Both the position numbers and the translations under genes were made by a program. The notes under the pieces are model-generated. The model did no database searches. It was given only the letters and a program-made list of their open reading frames with translations, and was not told the origin of the DNA. Shown piece by piece: positions 46,444-58,276 of a stretch of DNA of 64,000 nucleotides (position 1 is its first letter; each line of letters opens with the position of its first letter). Source of the stretch: Arctopsyche grandis (taxonomy: Eukaryota; Arthropoda; Insecta; Trichoptera; Hydropsychidae); NCBI RefSeq assembly GCF_051622035.1, contig NC_135355.1, positions 434,001-498,000 on the forward strand. Direction: 5' to 3'.

Positions 46444-47408
46444 ATGGCTCTCAAGTCCAACTTGTTCGTCCTGACTGTTGTCTTCTTTGCCATCTCTTTC
46501 GTTAATTTGAGTGAAGGTGAGATCTCTACAAATATACATATGTATATTTTTATGCAATAAATTCCATATATCACTATTTTTTTGTACTGTACATGTATGT
46601 TCCTACTTATGTATGTACATATGTAACATGTAGTGTCACGTGACTGTTTGCCCACACAGCCTAGGACTCAATCTACATATGTATTGTAATAATTATCTAA
46701 TTTATTCCATTACTGCAATCTCAGTCACACTGTTCATCAAATTGGTTATTTTTCCATGCATAACGTCCACGTTTTTCAAAGCATTCTATGTATACAGGTG
46801 TATGTACGTAATACATAGGTACATATGGTACTCCGTTAAAATTATATATCTTATGATTTAGTTCGTTTCTAACCACTTTATCACCATAAGCGCACCGGTG
46901 CGCACTCCTTCGTTTTTAAGGCTATGACTCGAAATTAATTTTGGTTTCTTCACAGCGACATCTAAAATAAAAATATTCTGTGATACTAATGAAATTGAAA
47001 AAAAAAGTCAATATATTTCGGTAGTTTCTGATATATTCAAGAGGTAGTGTCAAGGGTTGGCACTAAACACATACATATAATAAAATAATCGAATCGGTTT
47101 CTACAAACGCGTGGCGATTAAGTGGTTAAATTGAATCTCTTTGTTGGAATGGATGTTTTAAAATATAAAAATAAAATTTATTTACATATGCATGCATGTA
47201 TGTATTTATGTTTGTATGTACAAATGTAGGTCGTTTCCGTTCCTGTGCTGCAAATGAAAAGTTTAGTTGGTGCGGCAGCCGTTGTCCCACAACATGTGCC
47301 AATTTGGGCGCTCCTCCTTCATGTTATGGCTGTGCTAAAGGATGTTTCTGCAATCCAGGATACGCAAAGGATGCCGCTGGAACGTGTGTCCTCATTGCCA
47401 ATTGTTGA
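46444..47408 (+). CDS. Secreted TIL-domain protease inhibitor 1 (83 aa, two exons)
   Basis: Exon 1 46444-46516 encodes a hydrophobic signal peptide (MALKSNLFVLTVVFFAISFV). A 713-bp phase-1 intron (GTGAGA...TGTAG) follows, then exon 2 47230-47408. The mature part has ten cysteines in the TIL pattern (SC, WCGSRC, TTC, PSC-YG-C, KGC, FC, TC, NC), which in the family form five disulfides and present a canonical loop to serine proteases. The loop between the fifth and sixth cysteine is Tyr-Gly; a Tyr at P1 would suit a chymotrypsin-like target (inference). Expected in haemolymph or another secretion. AATAAATA near 47503 may end the transcript. It stands alone, unlike the paired paralogs downstream. 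Confidence 0.92.
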
Positions 47409-47911
47409 TCGATCTCGATTCTTACGAAATTGTACACGTGTATGTATATAATACACGAGTACGAGTACATCTATGTCTAACTATGATTCTTATTATTTGA
47501 TCAATAAATACATATATGTATATTTACTTATAATATCTACACTTGTGCACCATTCAACGAATAAATAAAATCACATTTAAATCAAAATATTTGTATTTTT
47601 TTTCAAACCCAAAAGACCAAAATAACAGCAAAAAAAGTTTAGCCCACTGGGTTCGAATATGATAATGATTTTTGTTGATTTGCTCTCGTTTTGTTGATGA
47701 GTTATGAGTTTCAATCTTGATATTTTTTTTATCTAAAAGTATTAATTCGGTTTAATTTAATTAAAAGGGTAAATAATTTGATTTAAACGAAGAAAAGTTA
47801 TAAAATTAGGTTGGTCTAAGATTTTAAATTGATATTAATCAGTTTCGTGGCATTGTGGACTAAAAATAATAAGCACGATTACAATACGGAAACCAAAACA
47901 TGTTAGATTAA
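47409..47911. other. Intergenic spacer after TIL gene 1
   Basis: AT-rich. It contains the probable poly(A) signal for TIL gene 1; no other feature recognised. Confidence 0.5.
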
Positions 47912-48112
47912 GCCAGTAGCATGGCTTGGTGGTTGAGGTTTTGCCTAGCTCCGAGAGGCGCCGTGTTCGATCCCGTGAGTTGACCTCGATTGAAAAGAAT
48001 TTATTCCGAGTAGATAATGCTGCTGGTCAAACTTGTATATTTGTGACTCCAGGTCGATCGTTTCCTAACAGTTTGCTAATTTTTCTGATTTAATTGTTGA
48101 AACGGTTCCTTG
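47912..48112 (+). mobile_element. tRNA-derived SINE, copy 1
   Basis: tRNA-like head with A box TGGCTTGGTGG and B box GTTCGATCC, then a tail GGTCGATCGTTTCCTAACAG...TTTTTCTGATT shared with 51734-51892 and 57500-57660. The tRNA fold is degenerate, so it is not a tRNA gene. Confidence 0.8.
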
Positions 48113-48700
48113 ATTAAATTGGCTAAAAAACCATCCTACCTACCATGTCATCACTATTTGAGTATGATTTATGTATAAGTTTAAAATTCATAGATGTCTC
48201 GTTAATTTAGAGTTTTTCAGTGTCTCGTAATTCAGCGACTTATATAATAAAAAATCTGCATTGTTTGTAATTTGCCAGGAAGGCGCAATGGGGTCTACCT
48301 GTTAGGCTTTCCTGGTATATATGTATATTAAATGAATTTAATAGTTACATACATATGTACAGAAATAAGAATCAGTCTCCAGAAGTATGTACGTATATGT
48401 ACATAGGTATATTCCTATTTCGAAAAAAGATTTTTCTTATTTTTATATACCTCCTTTTTCTACCTACATGTATGTATGAACCTAAACCACTACAGGTTGA
48501 AAGTAACGAAGCACAATAAAAAATGTTTTAAAATTAAAATTATAAATGTTAAAATAGAACTATCTAAAAGTGAAAATAAAACGGTAATTATTTAATTTAG
48601 ATTTATATTTATTTTTTTCATACGTATTGAGTGCATATCCGTAAAGATCAAATTGTGCGTGTTCCTTTATCCTATTACATCACGGGTAGTACTGCTAGGA
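48113..48700. other. Intergenic spacer, no gene
   Basis: AT-rich with several TACATATGTA-type motifs. CCAGGAAGGCGCAATGGGG...TTTCCTGG near 48280-48320 may be another transposon fragment. Confidence 0.4.
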
Positions 48701-49023
48701 TTAACAATTAGCTGAGAGGACACAAAGTCCAGCCGCATTCCTGAAGTAGCCCGGTCTGCAGAAGCAACCCTTGGTACATCCACGGCAATATGGAGGTGCA
48801 GCCAAATTGGCACAAGTGACAGGACAGGGGGAGCCGCAAAATCTGGATTCTTCGTTGGTAGGACAATCATCGCCAAAAGCTGATCAAATTATTGATATTG
48901 ATTTAGTTACCAAAATTCATATATAAATTAAAGTAAATTAGAAAAAATCTCACCTTCCGTAACGACGACAAAACCGATGGCGACGAGCACCGTCATAATA
49001 GCGAATTTGGTTTTGATTGACAT
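48701..49023 (-). CDS. Secreted TIL-domain protease inhibitor 2 (82 aa, two exons)
   Basis: Minus strand: exon 1 49023-48954 (MSIKTKFAIMTVLVAIGFVV, signal peptide), a 74-bp phase-1 intron, exon 2 48879-48701. Ten cysteines follow the TIL order: DDC, FCGSPC, VTC, YC-RG-C, KGC, FC, LC, NC. The loop between cysteines 5 and 6 is Arg-Gly, compatible with a trypsin-like target if Arg is P1. It lies head-to-head with TIL gene 3, 363 bp between start codons, with its own TATAAAAAG box (49111-49103). It is closest in structure to TIL gene 4, which has the same exon lengths (70 + 179). Confidence 0.92.
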
Positions 49024-49386
49024 TTTGGTTTTTGTTTACCGACTATTTCAAAACACTTTGGTAGAAGTCCTTCAACTGATGTCTCTACAAACTTTTCAAG
49101 GGCTTTTTATAGTAATAGACAACGAATAGACCGGTTCTTAATTTATGTACATACGTGCATATGTATGCATGTCCTAATGTCGTATAATAAAAATGTTCGA
49201 TAAGGGTTTCCTTTTGTCAAGAAACAACAGTTGTGTAATCGTATTTTTAATTACAAAAAATCGACCGATAGTTCAAATCGATTGTAAGCATTGGGTATAT
49301 AAGGTATCAAAATTTCATAGAAAAGCATCAATTTTCACAGTCTACACCTACAACTGCAGTCAGTCTCACAGTCTCATAGTCCTAAA
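49024..49386. promoter_or_regulatory. Bidirectional promoter region of TIL genes 2 and 3
   Basis: Between two divergent start codons. TATAAAAAG on the minus strand (49103-49111) and TATATAAGG on the plus strand (49296-49304). Shared with the 58277-58597 region: CAAGGGCTTTTTATAG, GACCGGTTCTTAAT and TGTTCGATAAG-GTTTCC. Confidence 0.75.
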
Positions 49387-49729
49387 ATGGCATTCAAGTG
49401 TAATGTGTTGATTTTAAGCGTGTTGGCGGTGTTTGCTTTGGCGACAACGACCAAAGCTGATGGTGAGATTTACTATTTTAAAGATTGACTACAATTAATT
49501 AAAAAGTATTTTCCACGATATTGTATTGTAATGTTCAGGACTGTTCACCCAAACGTGTCCCACAAACGAAATGCATACGTGGTGCGGCAGCCGCTGTCCC
49601 GTCACCTGTGCTAATTTGGCAGCTCCTCCATTGTGCCATGGCTGTGTTAAGGGTTGTTTCTGCAATCCAGGATACTTCAGGAATGCTGCTGGAGTGTGTG
49701 TCCTTCTCGCCGATTGTGCCGCTCTTTAA
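49387..49729 (+). CDS. Secreted TIL-domain protease inhibitor 3 (88 aa, two exons)
   Basis: Exon 1 49387-49462 (MAFKCNVLILSVLAVFALAT, signal peptide with an unusual Cys at residue 5), a 76-bp phase-1 intron, exon 2 49539-49729. Mature ten-cysteine TIL domain: QTC, WCGSRC, VTC, LC-HG-C, KGC, FC, VC, DC. It ends with an extra Ala-Ala-Leu after the last Cys, which its paralogs lack. The loop residues are His-Gly. The N-terminus GLFTQTC and signal peptide match TIL gene 5 most closely. Divergent partner of TIL gene 2. Confidence 0.92.
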
Positions 49730-49936
49730 CGCGTACCAGCAAACATTATACATTCTGCTCCTTCTAAATTATTGTTGACGCATCTTAAGCACTGATTCAA
49801 CTTGTATATGCACCCCTCCCCCCCCCCATGCTTTCAATGTGAATTTAAATATAATAGTTTTATAACAAAAGAAAGAGTTTAAAATTTATGATCATGTGCT
49901 GTTCTGATATTCTTATAATTTCAAAACTATGTACAC

Positions 49937-50890
49937 CAGTGGCTCTTAACTTTTTCACGTCACGGTGCTCTTTTAATCATGACGGTTTACCAGAATTAAA
50001 CGGTCAAAAAACAAAAAATGCTCACATATTTTTTATTACAAATTAAACAAATAACATAACAAGTAGAGAAAAAATTTTCAGTCCGATTCAATTAGCCGTT
50101 TGGAAGATAATTGGATTCAAAAACTTAAAAAAAGAGGACACCTATAAGGGGAGATGCCATTTCCGGTCAACTTAAATATTTGAAAAAAAATTTCATCGTA
50201 TCGGTAAGAATTTCAGTAATCGATACTAAGTCTCAGTTCGATAGGACTAACGGTGTTCGAAAAATCCCCAAAATACACAGAAACACACACAGACACACAC
50301 ACAGTTTTTCTAGATCATTAAAAAGAAACAGTCAGAATCTTGAGTTCGAATTATCGCATGATCACAAAACTTCATCTATTGTTACTACGTACATAGATAA
50401 AGTCAAAATAATTAAAGGAAAGAAATGTACAAACTACATATGTACATTTTTTTGCAGACTTAAGAAATATTAGGTTGAATATTTGATATAGCTGCCCTCA
50501 ATTCTTTGTGTAAATCCGTAAGACTTTCTCGTTTTTTATTTAGTTTTTATTTTAGTTATTGTCGAGAAACCGAGCTCACACAGATATGATGTTAAAAACT
50601 GCGACAAAATTGTCAGTGCTCTTATGTACTGGATATTCCTCTTGGACAGAAATCAAAATTCCTTCATAGTCATTTCGGAAAATTGAATTTTTAAAGGACG
50701 GTCCATCGATAAGGAGATCAATTCTTCTTCTGGTTACGAAAATCCACAACTCGTTGTACCAAAACCTGAACCACAACCTCAATGGTACCAAATTTGGGCT
50801 TCCAAGGTCATAGGCGTATATTTCTTTGAAAAAAAAATCTACAGTACTTTCTTTCTTGAGTGGTTTCTTTGAGATTTAGTAATGGACCAG
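49937..50890 (-). pseudogene. hAT (ZBED5/SCAND3-like) transposon fragment with decayed transposase C-terminus
   Basis: CAGTGGCTCTTAACTTTTTC at 49937 is a hAT-type terminal repeat. Inside, on the minus strand, a frame at 50576-50791 (DLLIDGPSFKNSIFRNDYEG, SVQEEYPVHKS) continues after a frameshift as TILSQFLTSYLCELGFSTIT, the hAT C-terminal dimerisation motif. The same motif (TSYLCETGFSALAAMKTK) is in the larger hAT gene at 61631-63112. The rest of the transposase and the other terminal repeat are missing. Confidence 0.72.
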
Positions 50891-51733
50891 GTCATAAACC
50901 AATAAAATATTATCGAAAGTATGTAGTTACAATGACCTACCCAACTTCAGGTATAGAAAAAATTATTATCGCATATCGTTGTACTTGACAACAACAAAAA
51001 AGTAGTCGTTAACTTGAATGATTTATGGAAAAATGCATAAGAATTTCCGAAATATAATTGATTTTTCTTCGAAGGAAATGGAAGCCCTTTAAATATTGAG
51101 GCCACATACTTACTTTTATTATGGATTTAAAATGTTCGTGATATGCCGTTTCTAATGAATTTGTTTTCAAAATTAGCAACGGTTGCTTTTGGATTTTTAA
51201 GTTAAAAAAGATGCGTAAAAACTATTTCGACTATTTTCGTTCGATTCGTTTATTTTATCGAGATAAGCCAGTTATCAATAGAGTTTTTGTTACTAATCCA
51301 CAAAAATAGTCGAGATATGATTTTTCTAAGTGAAATTTTATTTAATTCTCATATTTTTATTTTTTATTTTTCATTTTTCAATTAATCATGCACATTCGCC
51401 TTGCATATTGCTCCAAAGCGGCGAATGTGCTAAACAGATTAAGAATCGATACATCATATAATACATATATTATTAAATACATAATTAAACATACAAAAAA
51501 ATCGAAATAACATCTGACATGACATGTCAGACATTAATATGGTCAGACATTAATATAAACATCGTAAACAATACGAATAATAACATTATTTATTATGTAA
51601 CAATACGAAATATTTATATTTCAATAATCATCCATAGAGACATATATGGATAAAATCTGGCGAAACCTAAGAGATAATAATAACTCAAGGTTTTTCGCAA
51701 TAGAAAATTCGATAAGAAAGCCAATTTTAGAGG
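50891..51733. other. Intergenic, no gene recognised
   Basis: AT-rich. A duplicated GGTCAGACATTAATATA at about 51540-51560. Nothing coding. Confidence 0.5.
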
Positions 51734-51892
51734 AATCGTTTCAAATCAGAAAAATTGACAAATTCTGATATGAAACGACTGACCTCGACAAACCAAGGTC
51801 TTGGCCAGCAACGAGCATCCAGAGGGAAGCGAACTCGTGACCTCTAGCACGAGAGAATACAAAACACTTACCACTAGACGACGCTGCTGGTT
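51734..51892 (-). mobile_element. tRNA-derived SINE, copy 2
   Basis: Minus strand: CAGCAGCGTCGTCTAGTGGT (A-box region), GAGTTCGCTTCCC (B-box region, mutated), then GCCAAGACCTTGGTTTGTCG and a tail with CGTTTCATATCAGAATTTG. It matches copy 3 (57500-57660) well. Confidence 0.8.
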
Positions 51893-53412
51893 AAAAAATA
51901 TAAAAACAATTTAATATATTATCCCTATTAATTCAATTCAGATTCGTGTAAATACTAGTACGAGCATTTAGCTCGCAATTTTACCGATTTAAAATTCAGC
52001 ACACTTCCAATTAACCCTTTTAAACGAAAAAAAAAAATAGTGTGGCCAGAATACTATCCCAATAAACATGTTTCATTAGAAAATAGTATTAACAGTGGGA
52101 AAAAATTCCACGTGAAAATACGTACTTTTGACTTTTGATTTGAACTGGACGACTACTTAGAGAGATTTGAAAGCTAAAAAGTACTACAAACGAAAGATAA
52201 AATACCCAACTATAGATTCCAATATTCATTTTGAACAGAAAATTTACAGATTTTGAGACATCGACTGAACAACACCAAGATATAAAAAAATCGCGTGATT
52301 TAAAAAACACATACATATACATATCTCCGAATCTCGAGCCAATCTACATTTTTTATTACCAGATTCATGTTTACTGAGCATTGATCTATAAGAAAAGTCA
52401 TATCTCGTCTCTGAACCATTTATGGTGTTATTATTAAATAATTGAATGGATTTCGTATCCAGTCATAATTTTCTATATTTAAGAAATGAAAATAATGTGC
52501 AATATTTTCTTCCAATTCAGTTAAATGTTCTGTTGCAGCAGAAATAATTCCCTCTGCAATGTTTTCGTTAAGTGAGGGAAACATATCTACTTTATTTTTC
52601 TCTATTATTCGATTTTTTCAAAGAGTTATTATGCATATGTATATATGCATTATACATTTATTTACAATTATATTCTGGATAATGTATTTTGGTTGGTTGA
52701 TAATGTAATGGTTTCTTATGACAACGTAGCTACTGTAAATATCACATTATAAAATAAGGTAAAAGAAAAATGTTAGGTTGGGTCCGTGTATTTAAGTATT
52801 ATACACATGTATGATGTATGTACATATGTATGTACATATATATTTTGAACGTTCCATATCCTTGGAAAAATAAATAAGTTTAATTTAAGTATCAGTTAAA
52901 GAGAACCGTCGAAAGCGAGATATAAATATGCATTTGTATCTGTACATGTACAATCGTGCAAAGAGTTTTGTTATGGTTTTTAGACAATCGAATAAGGGTT
53001 TTTCGGTTGCGACGAAGGCAATGGAGTACCACAACCCACTTAATTCAGGTAATGGCGTTATTTCTCTGTTTTTTCTGGATCGGACAGTCTGGATCCCCAA
53101 ATTGCGATCTGTTTTCCCTACGTGAGTTGGGTTAGTCAGCGAGTTACCCAGCGAGGATTACTCACTGAGAAAAGCCTTGATAAAGCGATGGGGCGCGTGA
53201 GATGATTTCTTTGATCTTTGAAACTTTCCCTCATCATCATCATCATCATTCTCGTTTGTTTCAAATGTTTCGTCTCGATATGACATTTCTCATTCGCACA
53301 ACTTTCGCGACGACATACTTTTAACGATTCCTTTCCCACTGACTCCTTTCGGCCCCTCCTCGGATTCTCGACACTTTTCATTAATCTAATAAAACACTCT
53401 CCTTTGAGAAAC

Positions 53413-53416
<4 letters not shown>
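51893..53416. other. Intergenic, no gene recognised
   Basis: AT-rich. TATGTACATATGTATGTACA clusters near 52810. (CAT)n at 53230-53250. Frames here lack recognisable motifs. Confidence 0.45.
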
Positions 53417-53504
<88 letters not shown>

Positions 53505-53505
53505 C
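53417..53505. repeat. (CT)n microsatellite, about 90 bp
   Basis: Uninterrupted CT units with one TTT interruption near the right end. Confidence 0.97.
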
Positions 53506-54064
53506 TCTCTCGCCTCATTTTACAGGTGAGAAAATTTACTTCGTTTTAGTTTTGTAGAGTTTTTCTTTGCCCTCACGCTGACAATTTGCATTTGATTTGC
53601 ACAAGAATGACTCTCAAGTACTTTCCATCTTCTTTTGTTACATATTTTGATTAGCTTAGTCACGTATACATACATATATTTGAATAATATGTATGTACAT
53701 ATAATTTTATATTTACATCATAATATGTAATCAAATGGACTATTGTCAAACGTGATTACGTTTATATTTACATGAATGTCCGACACTAACTGGTCTAAAA
53801 AGGAAATACATAATGTATCTACATAGAACAAAACGTTACGATTCATTTTCATCAAAAATATATTATAGGTACACATTATGATAATGATGTCCATTTAAAA
53901 AATATATTACTACACGCAATAAATAGTTAAAAAATATTTTATGTTTTATTCATTACTATATGTATATTCGAGGTGACATTTTCATTTTCAATAGACATAT
54001 TGTTTGTCATTATTTTTGTTAATAACAATAAATATAAAAGATACATATGTACATACGTACGTAC
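53506..54064. other. Intergenic, no gene recognised
   Basis: AT-rich with repeated ATGTATGTACATA motifs only. Confidence 0.5.
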
Positions 54065-54650
54065 TGTCACGTTTCAATGAAAGATTAATAAATTTTAGTT
54101 TACTCATTCCACCGCTGCCACTAAAATTATCATTGCAGCGTTTCAATGAAAGATTTATTTACTTTATTTTACTACTTGATTAATTAACTAAGTTTTATTT
54201 ATTAATATTAAAGTTTTACATTTATCTTATATTATATTCGAAAAACGAGATTATGGAACGACGATAATTTAATATGAGATACGTAGAACTTATTTCACTA
54301 TAACTTTAGTTCACTTTACTCTGCTGCTGTGCTGACCGTCATTTGCGGACGCGTTCTCGGAGTCTTGATGATGACGACTGTCATCTCTCGGAGTCGATGT
54401 TGATGACTAACGATTGTCATCTCTCGGAGTTGATGTTGATGACTGACTTGAATTCTATCAGTATGAGTTTATATACTTTTCTTTAAGACAATGAAGTATT
54501 GAAAACACGTGTCGTACATTTTCGATTTGTCAGTAAATTGGGTGATTCACACATCAATGGGTTACTTGTTAAATTAGGTATGTCACAAATCAATGGTGTG
54601 TCTTATTCCTACTGGTTAGTCAACTAAATTGATAAGCGAGGTATGTAACA
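54065..54650 (+). mobile_element. Possible solo LTR plus start of an internal region
   Basis: It starts TGTCACGTTTCAATG and ends GGTATGTAACA, followed directly by CTGGGTTCGGCAAAGTCCGG, which looks like a primer-binding site. It contains a duplicated GTTTCAATGAAAGATT(A/T) and a tandem repeat at 54358-54446. No partner LTR or target duplication was found, so this is tentative. Confidence 0.3.
54358..54446. repeat. About 35-40-bp tandem repeat (CTCGGAGT core)
   Basis: TGTCATCTCTCGGAGTCGAT and TGTCATCTCTCGGAGTTGAT with GTTGATGACT; a third partial unit lies at the left (CTCGGAGTCTTGATGATGAC). Confidence 0.8.
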
Positions 54651-54924
54651 CTGGGTTCGGCAAAGTCCGGCACTCCTGTCATTGATAAGGAAGGTACATA
54701 ATAGTATGTACATATACATTTTTTTTATTCTAAAATTACAAGTTATTTCTTATAAACTATGTGTGTCCATACTTACATATGTACATACATTCATTCATAT
54801 GTATAGGTATGTGTGTGTGTGTGTGAAAATAAAAAGCGTCTCCAAAAAAAAGAGATTAGCTCTTGTGCTTGGAAAGAGGCTTACACGGTTACATATCGAA
54901 AATACATGTTTTTTTACATAAAAA

Positions 54925-55215
54925 ACTAGTGGTGCTACCCAGCTTTGCTCGGTTCCACTTTTGATAATCTATTGCGTTTAAGCACGGATATAAAATAAAA
55001 GTAACTCAAAATGGAACTGCAGTCTAGTAGTGAGAATACCGTCAAACCATGAAAAAAATCTTCATTTGGTTTTTTTATTAAATTTATTTGAATCGAAAAA
55101 AAAATTATTTAACGACCGACCAATCACAAACGTCTTTGACCAAGACTTTAACGATCCGCCAATCAGAAACGAATTACCTACGAACCTACATACATATTCG
55201 GATACATACACATAT
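54925..55215. repeat. Dispersed repeat (second copy of the 35555-35770 family)
   Basis: CTAGTGGTGCTACCCAGCTT then TGCTCGGTTCC; see the copy in PARP1 intron 1. Confidence 0.45.
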
Positions 55216-55514
55216 GTACATATGTAGGGGAACACCGGGCATGACGGACACCCTAAGGAAAGATGGAAAATATGGGTTTTAGGAATAAAAAATAAATATA
55301 ATTTAATATTCATATCTCTTCTTTCTTTATTCATCTAAATATAGTATTAAGTACAAACATGATAATATTTTAAACAATTTAAACAGAAAAAAACAAGAAT
55401 GTCAAAAAATAGGTTTAGATAACCACTGGGGCACAATGGGCTACATGTAAAATTGTAAAATAAGACAAAAATCAGTTCAAAAAGAATATTAAACTTAAAA
55501 AGAACTACAAACAT

Positions 55515-55665
55515 AAGAACATTCATCATTATTATCATCTTCTTCTGCACACGAGCAGTGAGACCAATTTTACAACTTCTGCAAGCTACCCAACCTTCTT
55601 CAGATTCCGAGTACCAATGTCTGCAGCCAAAGCACAGGACATCTGAATCATCATCTTCTACATTT
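55515..55665 (-). pseudogene. PHD-like remnant of a pogo/DDE_1-type transposase
   Basis: Minus strand reads VEDDDSDVLCFGCRHWYSES-EEGWVACRSCK, then in a shifted frame WSHCSCAEEDDNNDEC. The C-x2-C ... W-x2-C-x2-C ... W-x-H-x2-C order followed by acidic residues resembles the C-terminal PHD-like finger of pogo/Tigger-type transposases. Only this tail is visible; the DDE core was not found. Confidence 0.45.
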
Positions 55666-57499
55666 TTTAATTATATTTTTGCCGTTTCCTTTACATAAGT
55701 TTATATACTAGAAAGTCTATATATACAAGATAATCTAAACATACCTTTACAAAACTCAAGATCCTCGGCGGGAGTTATCTAGGGTAATGATCTAGGGTTT
55801 GTTTGGATTAGCTACATATGTATGTACATATTTTATACCTTCTTTCTAAATAATTCTAGTTGGAAGTTTTTGCGAAATTTTCAGCGTGGCGAGACGTCGG
55901 CACTCAAAGGGTTAAAGATGTTACATATTTCAAGTTTTGCATAGTGTTTTTCTTTGTTTAATTGAATGATTGAGAACTGGGAATTGCATGAAAAGTGTTT
56001 GTGTAGAAAAAGCTGACTTATTTTGTTAATATACCTACATATTATGTAAATATACAAATATACAGTGTATATATATATGTATGTACATATGTATGTAATA
56101 GTAGTCGTCGACATCTATCGGGAAAATGTGTGTGCTATTAGTTCCAGTATATCTTGGTAAAGATGGTGGCTGAGTGGTGACTTCCGTTTGCGGTTCATTT
56201 GGCCAACCGGAGTTTCCTGGTAGTAAAGAAGGCCAACCGAAGAACCGAAGAGAGTGGGAAAGGACGACGAAAGGAGGATGGGCAACACTTCCGAGATCGA
56301 ACTCACCGGAAGACCGTGATTTAGAGATTCCTTTACCACACACACTCACTCGCGATCCACACTACACATGTATGTACATATGTCTCAACTATGTACATAT
56401 GTACCTGCATACATACATATAATACATATGTATACATAAGTCATAAGGATTTAGATTTCATTCTCAATTTTTAATCATTTGTAAGGTAACTGAGTGGCCT
56501 ATGACTTTGTGCCGATCGGGATGTACCGATTTACCAGATTAGTGTAAATATTTATCTGAAGTGAATAAGACTTTCTTCGATTTGAAAACTTCAGCTATTT
56601 ATGTATGTAGCTGTAAGCTTACCTGTCTCGTTGGAAATTGAACTCCACCGTTTACTCACTTCACGTATTCCACGCACCCAGCGACCCAGCCACTAAGTCA
56701 AAATCGGACTGGATCGTTTCTATCGTTATTCAGTTCTTTGCTTCCACGTATTCTGTACGTACATTGAATGTACATACAATGTACGCTTTGAGTGGAGGTG
56801 GAATTTTTGTCAAATATTGTCTGTTTATTTTCTTCTCTTATACCTACATACATACATATGAATGTTCATTGTCCGGTTGAAATGTTCAATTATTTGAATG
56901 AATGGGTGGATATTTTCTGGGAAAATTTATTGAGAAAATATCGTCCGTGATATTTCAGAGGGGTACAGCCGCTGAAACCGTTGAAACAAAGAAGAGTCTT
57001 CCTCGGGCTTGGTTTATGGGGCTGAAACGATTGCAGGCGAATTCCAGCGATCGTAAAACTTCTGCCTGCTTCCGAGGACCACCCGGTGCCAATAATTGTG
57101 CACAATTTGAATATTTATCGTGTTCAGTGGCTGTATTTTTGGCTGCGAAATTTTCAATCAGATCCACGACTTTCATTTCTTTTTCATTTTCATTTTTGAT
57201 CTACCTTTTATACTGTCTGAGTTCCATTTATTAATCAGCTAAAGACATTGAACATTTAATGAATCTGCGTATGTAAACTGAAACTAAACTAAAAATGGAC
57301 AATATTTCTAACCATTTTTTTAATCTATTTGATTTCAATCTATTAATAAAATTTTAGTTTTTAGTTCCTGATCTATAAGACAATGAGATGATTTATACTT
57401 AATTAAAACTATGTACATATTATACATACATATGTACACATAAGTTATTCAAAGTATCGATTTCCAGTTTGGTAGGAATGTAATTAATAAATACATAAT
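55666..57499. other. Intergenic, no gene recognised
   Basis: Two GC-richer islands (56110-56345 and 56900-57110) carry opposing short frames without known motifs. The remainder is AT-rich with TACATATGTA motifs. Confidence 0.4.
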
Positions 57500-57660
57500 C
57501 CAGCAACGTGGCCTAGTGGTTAGCATCGTATACTTTCGTGCAGGGTGTCACGGGATCGATTCCCACTATAGTCCCGTTGTTGGCCAGACCTTGGTTTTTC
57601 GAAGTCGATCGTTTCTTATCAGAATTTGCCATTTTTTTCTGATTTTTGTAAAAATTGACA
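57500..57660 (+). mobile_element. tRNA-derived SINE, copy 3 (best preserved head)
   Basis: A box TGGCCTAGTGG and B box GATCGATTC both fit the RNA polymerase III consensus. Then TTGGCCAGACCTTGGTTTTT and the family tail TCGATCGTTTCTTATCAGAA. It lacks a foldable acceptor stem, so it is not a tRNA gene. Confidence 0.85.
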
Positions 57661-57943
57661 TTCCCTGTGGATGGTAAATGTGTAGATTATGGATATGATC
57701 ACAATTTAGACAAGTAAAAACAATAAAAACATGTATGTATGTACATACATATATCAATTGGTCATCAGCAGATATTTCTATAATACACTGTATGTATATC
57801 TTAATAGGCAGGTACATAAAATACGAATGCATAATATGATTAAAACCAATAATATTTTAATAATTCGTATGGAAGTGTAAATAAATATGATACATAGCTT
57901 TACAGAATAACAAAAAGAATGAAATGGAATCGAATCGAATCGA

Positions 57944-58276
57944 TTAACAATCAGCAGCGATAACACAAACTCCAGCAGCGTTCTTGAAATATCCTTGTCT
58001 GCAGAAGCAGCCTGCAACGCAACTGTGGCAATATGGAGGCGCAGCCAGATTGGCGCAAGTCACGGGACATGGGGTACCGCATAAACTGGGCTCTTCGTTA
58101 ATGCCACACGACTCGCGAAAACCTGAATTAAATACACATATTACATATGTACATATATACCCTGTGATCTATTCAATAGCAGTGTTATTTTACTAAATCG
58201 AATTACCCTCTGCAACGACAATAAAATGTATGGCAATGAGGATTGTCATAATGACGAAATTGGTTTTAACTATCAT
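57944..58276 (-). CDS. Secreted TIL-domain protease inhibitor 4 (82 aa, two exons)
   Basis: Minus strand: exon 1 58276-58207 (MIVKTNFVIMTILIAIHFIV, signal peptide), an 84-bp phase-1 intron, exon 2 58122-57944. Ten cysteines in TIL order: ESC, LCGTPC, VTC, YC-HS-C, AGC, FC, VC, DC. The loop between cysteines 5 and 6 is His-Ser, the only paralog without Gly at the second position. Exon lengths equal those of TIL gene 2, and the position (left, minus strand of a divergent pair) is the same. TATAAAAAG lies at 58350-58342. Confidence 0.92.

Noticed and set aside
57500..57580. Functional tRNA gene
   Set aside because: A and B boxes are present, but no closed acceptor or anticodon arm can be folded, and the same tail follows in two other copies. 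It is a SINE.
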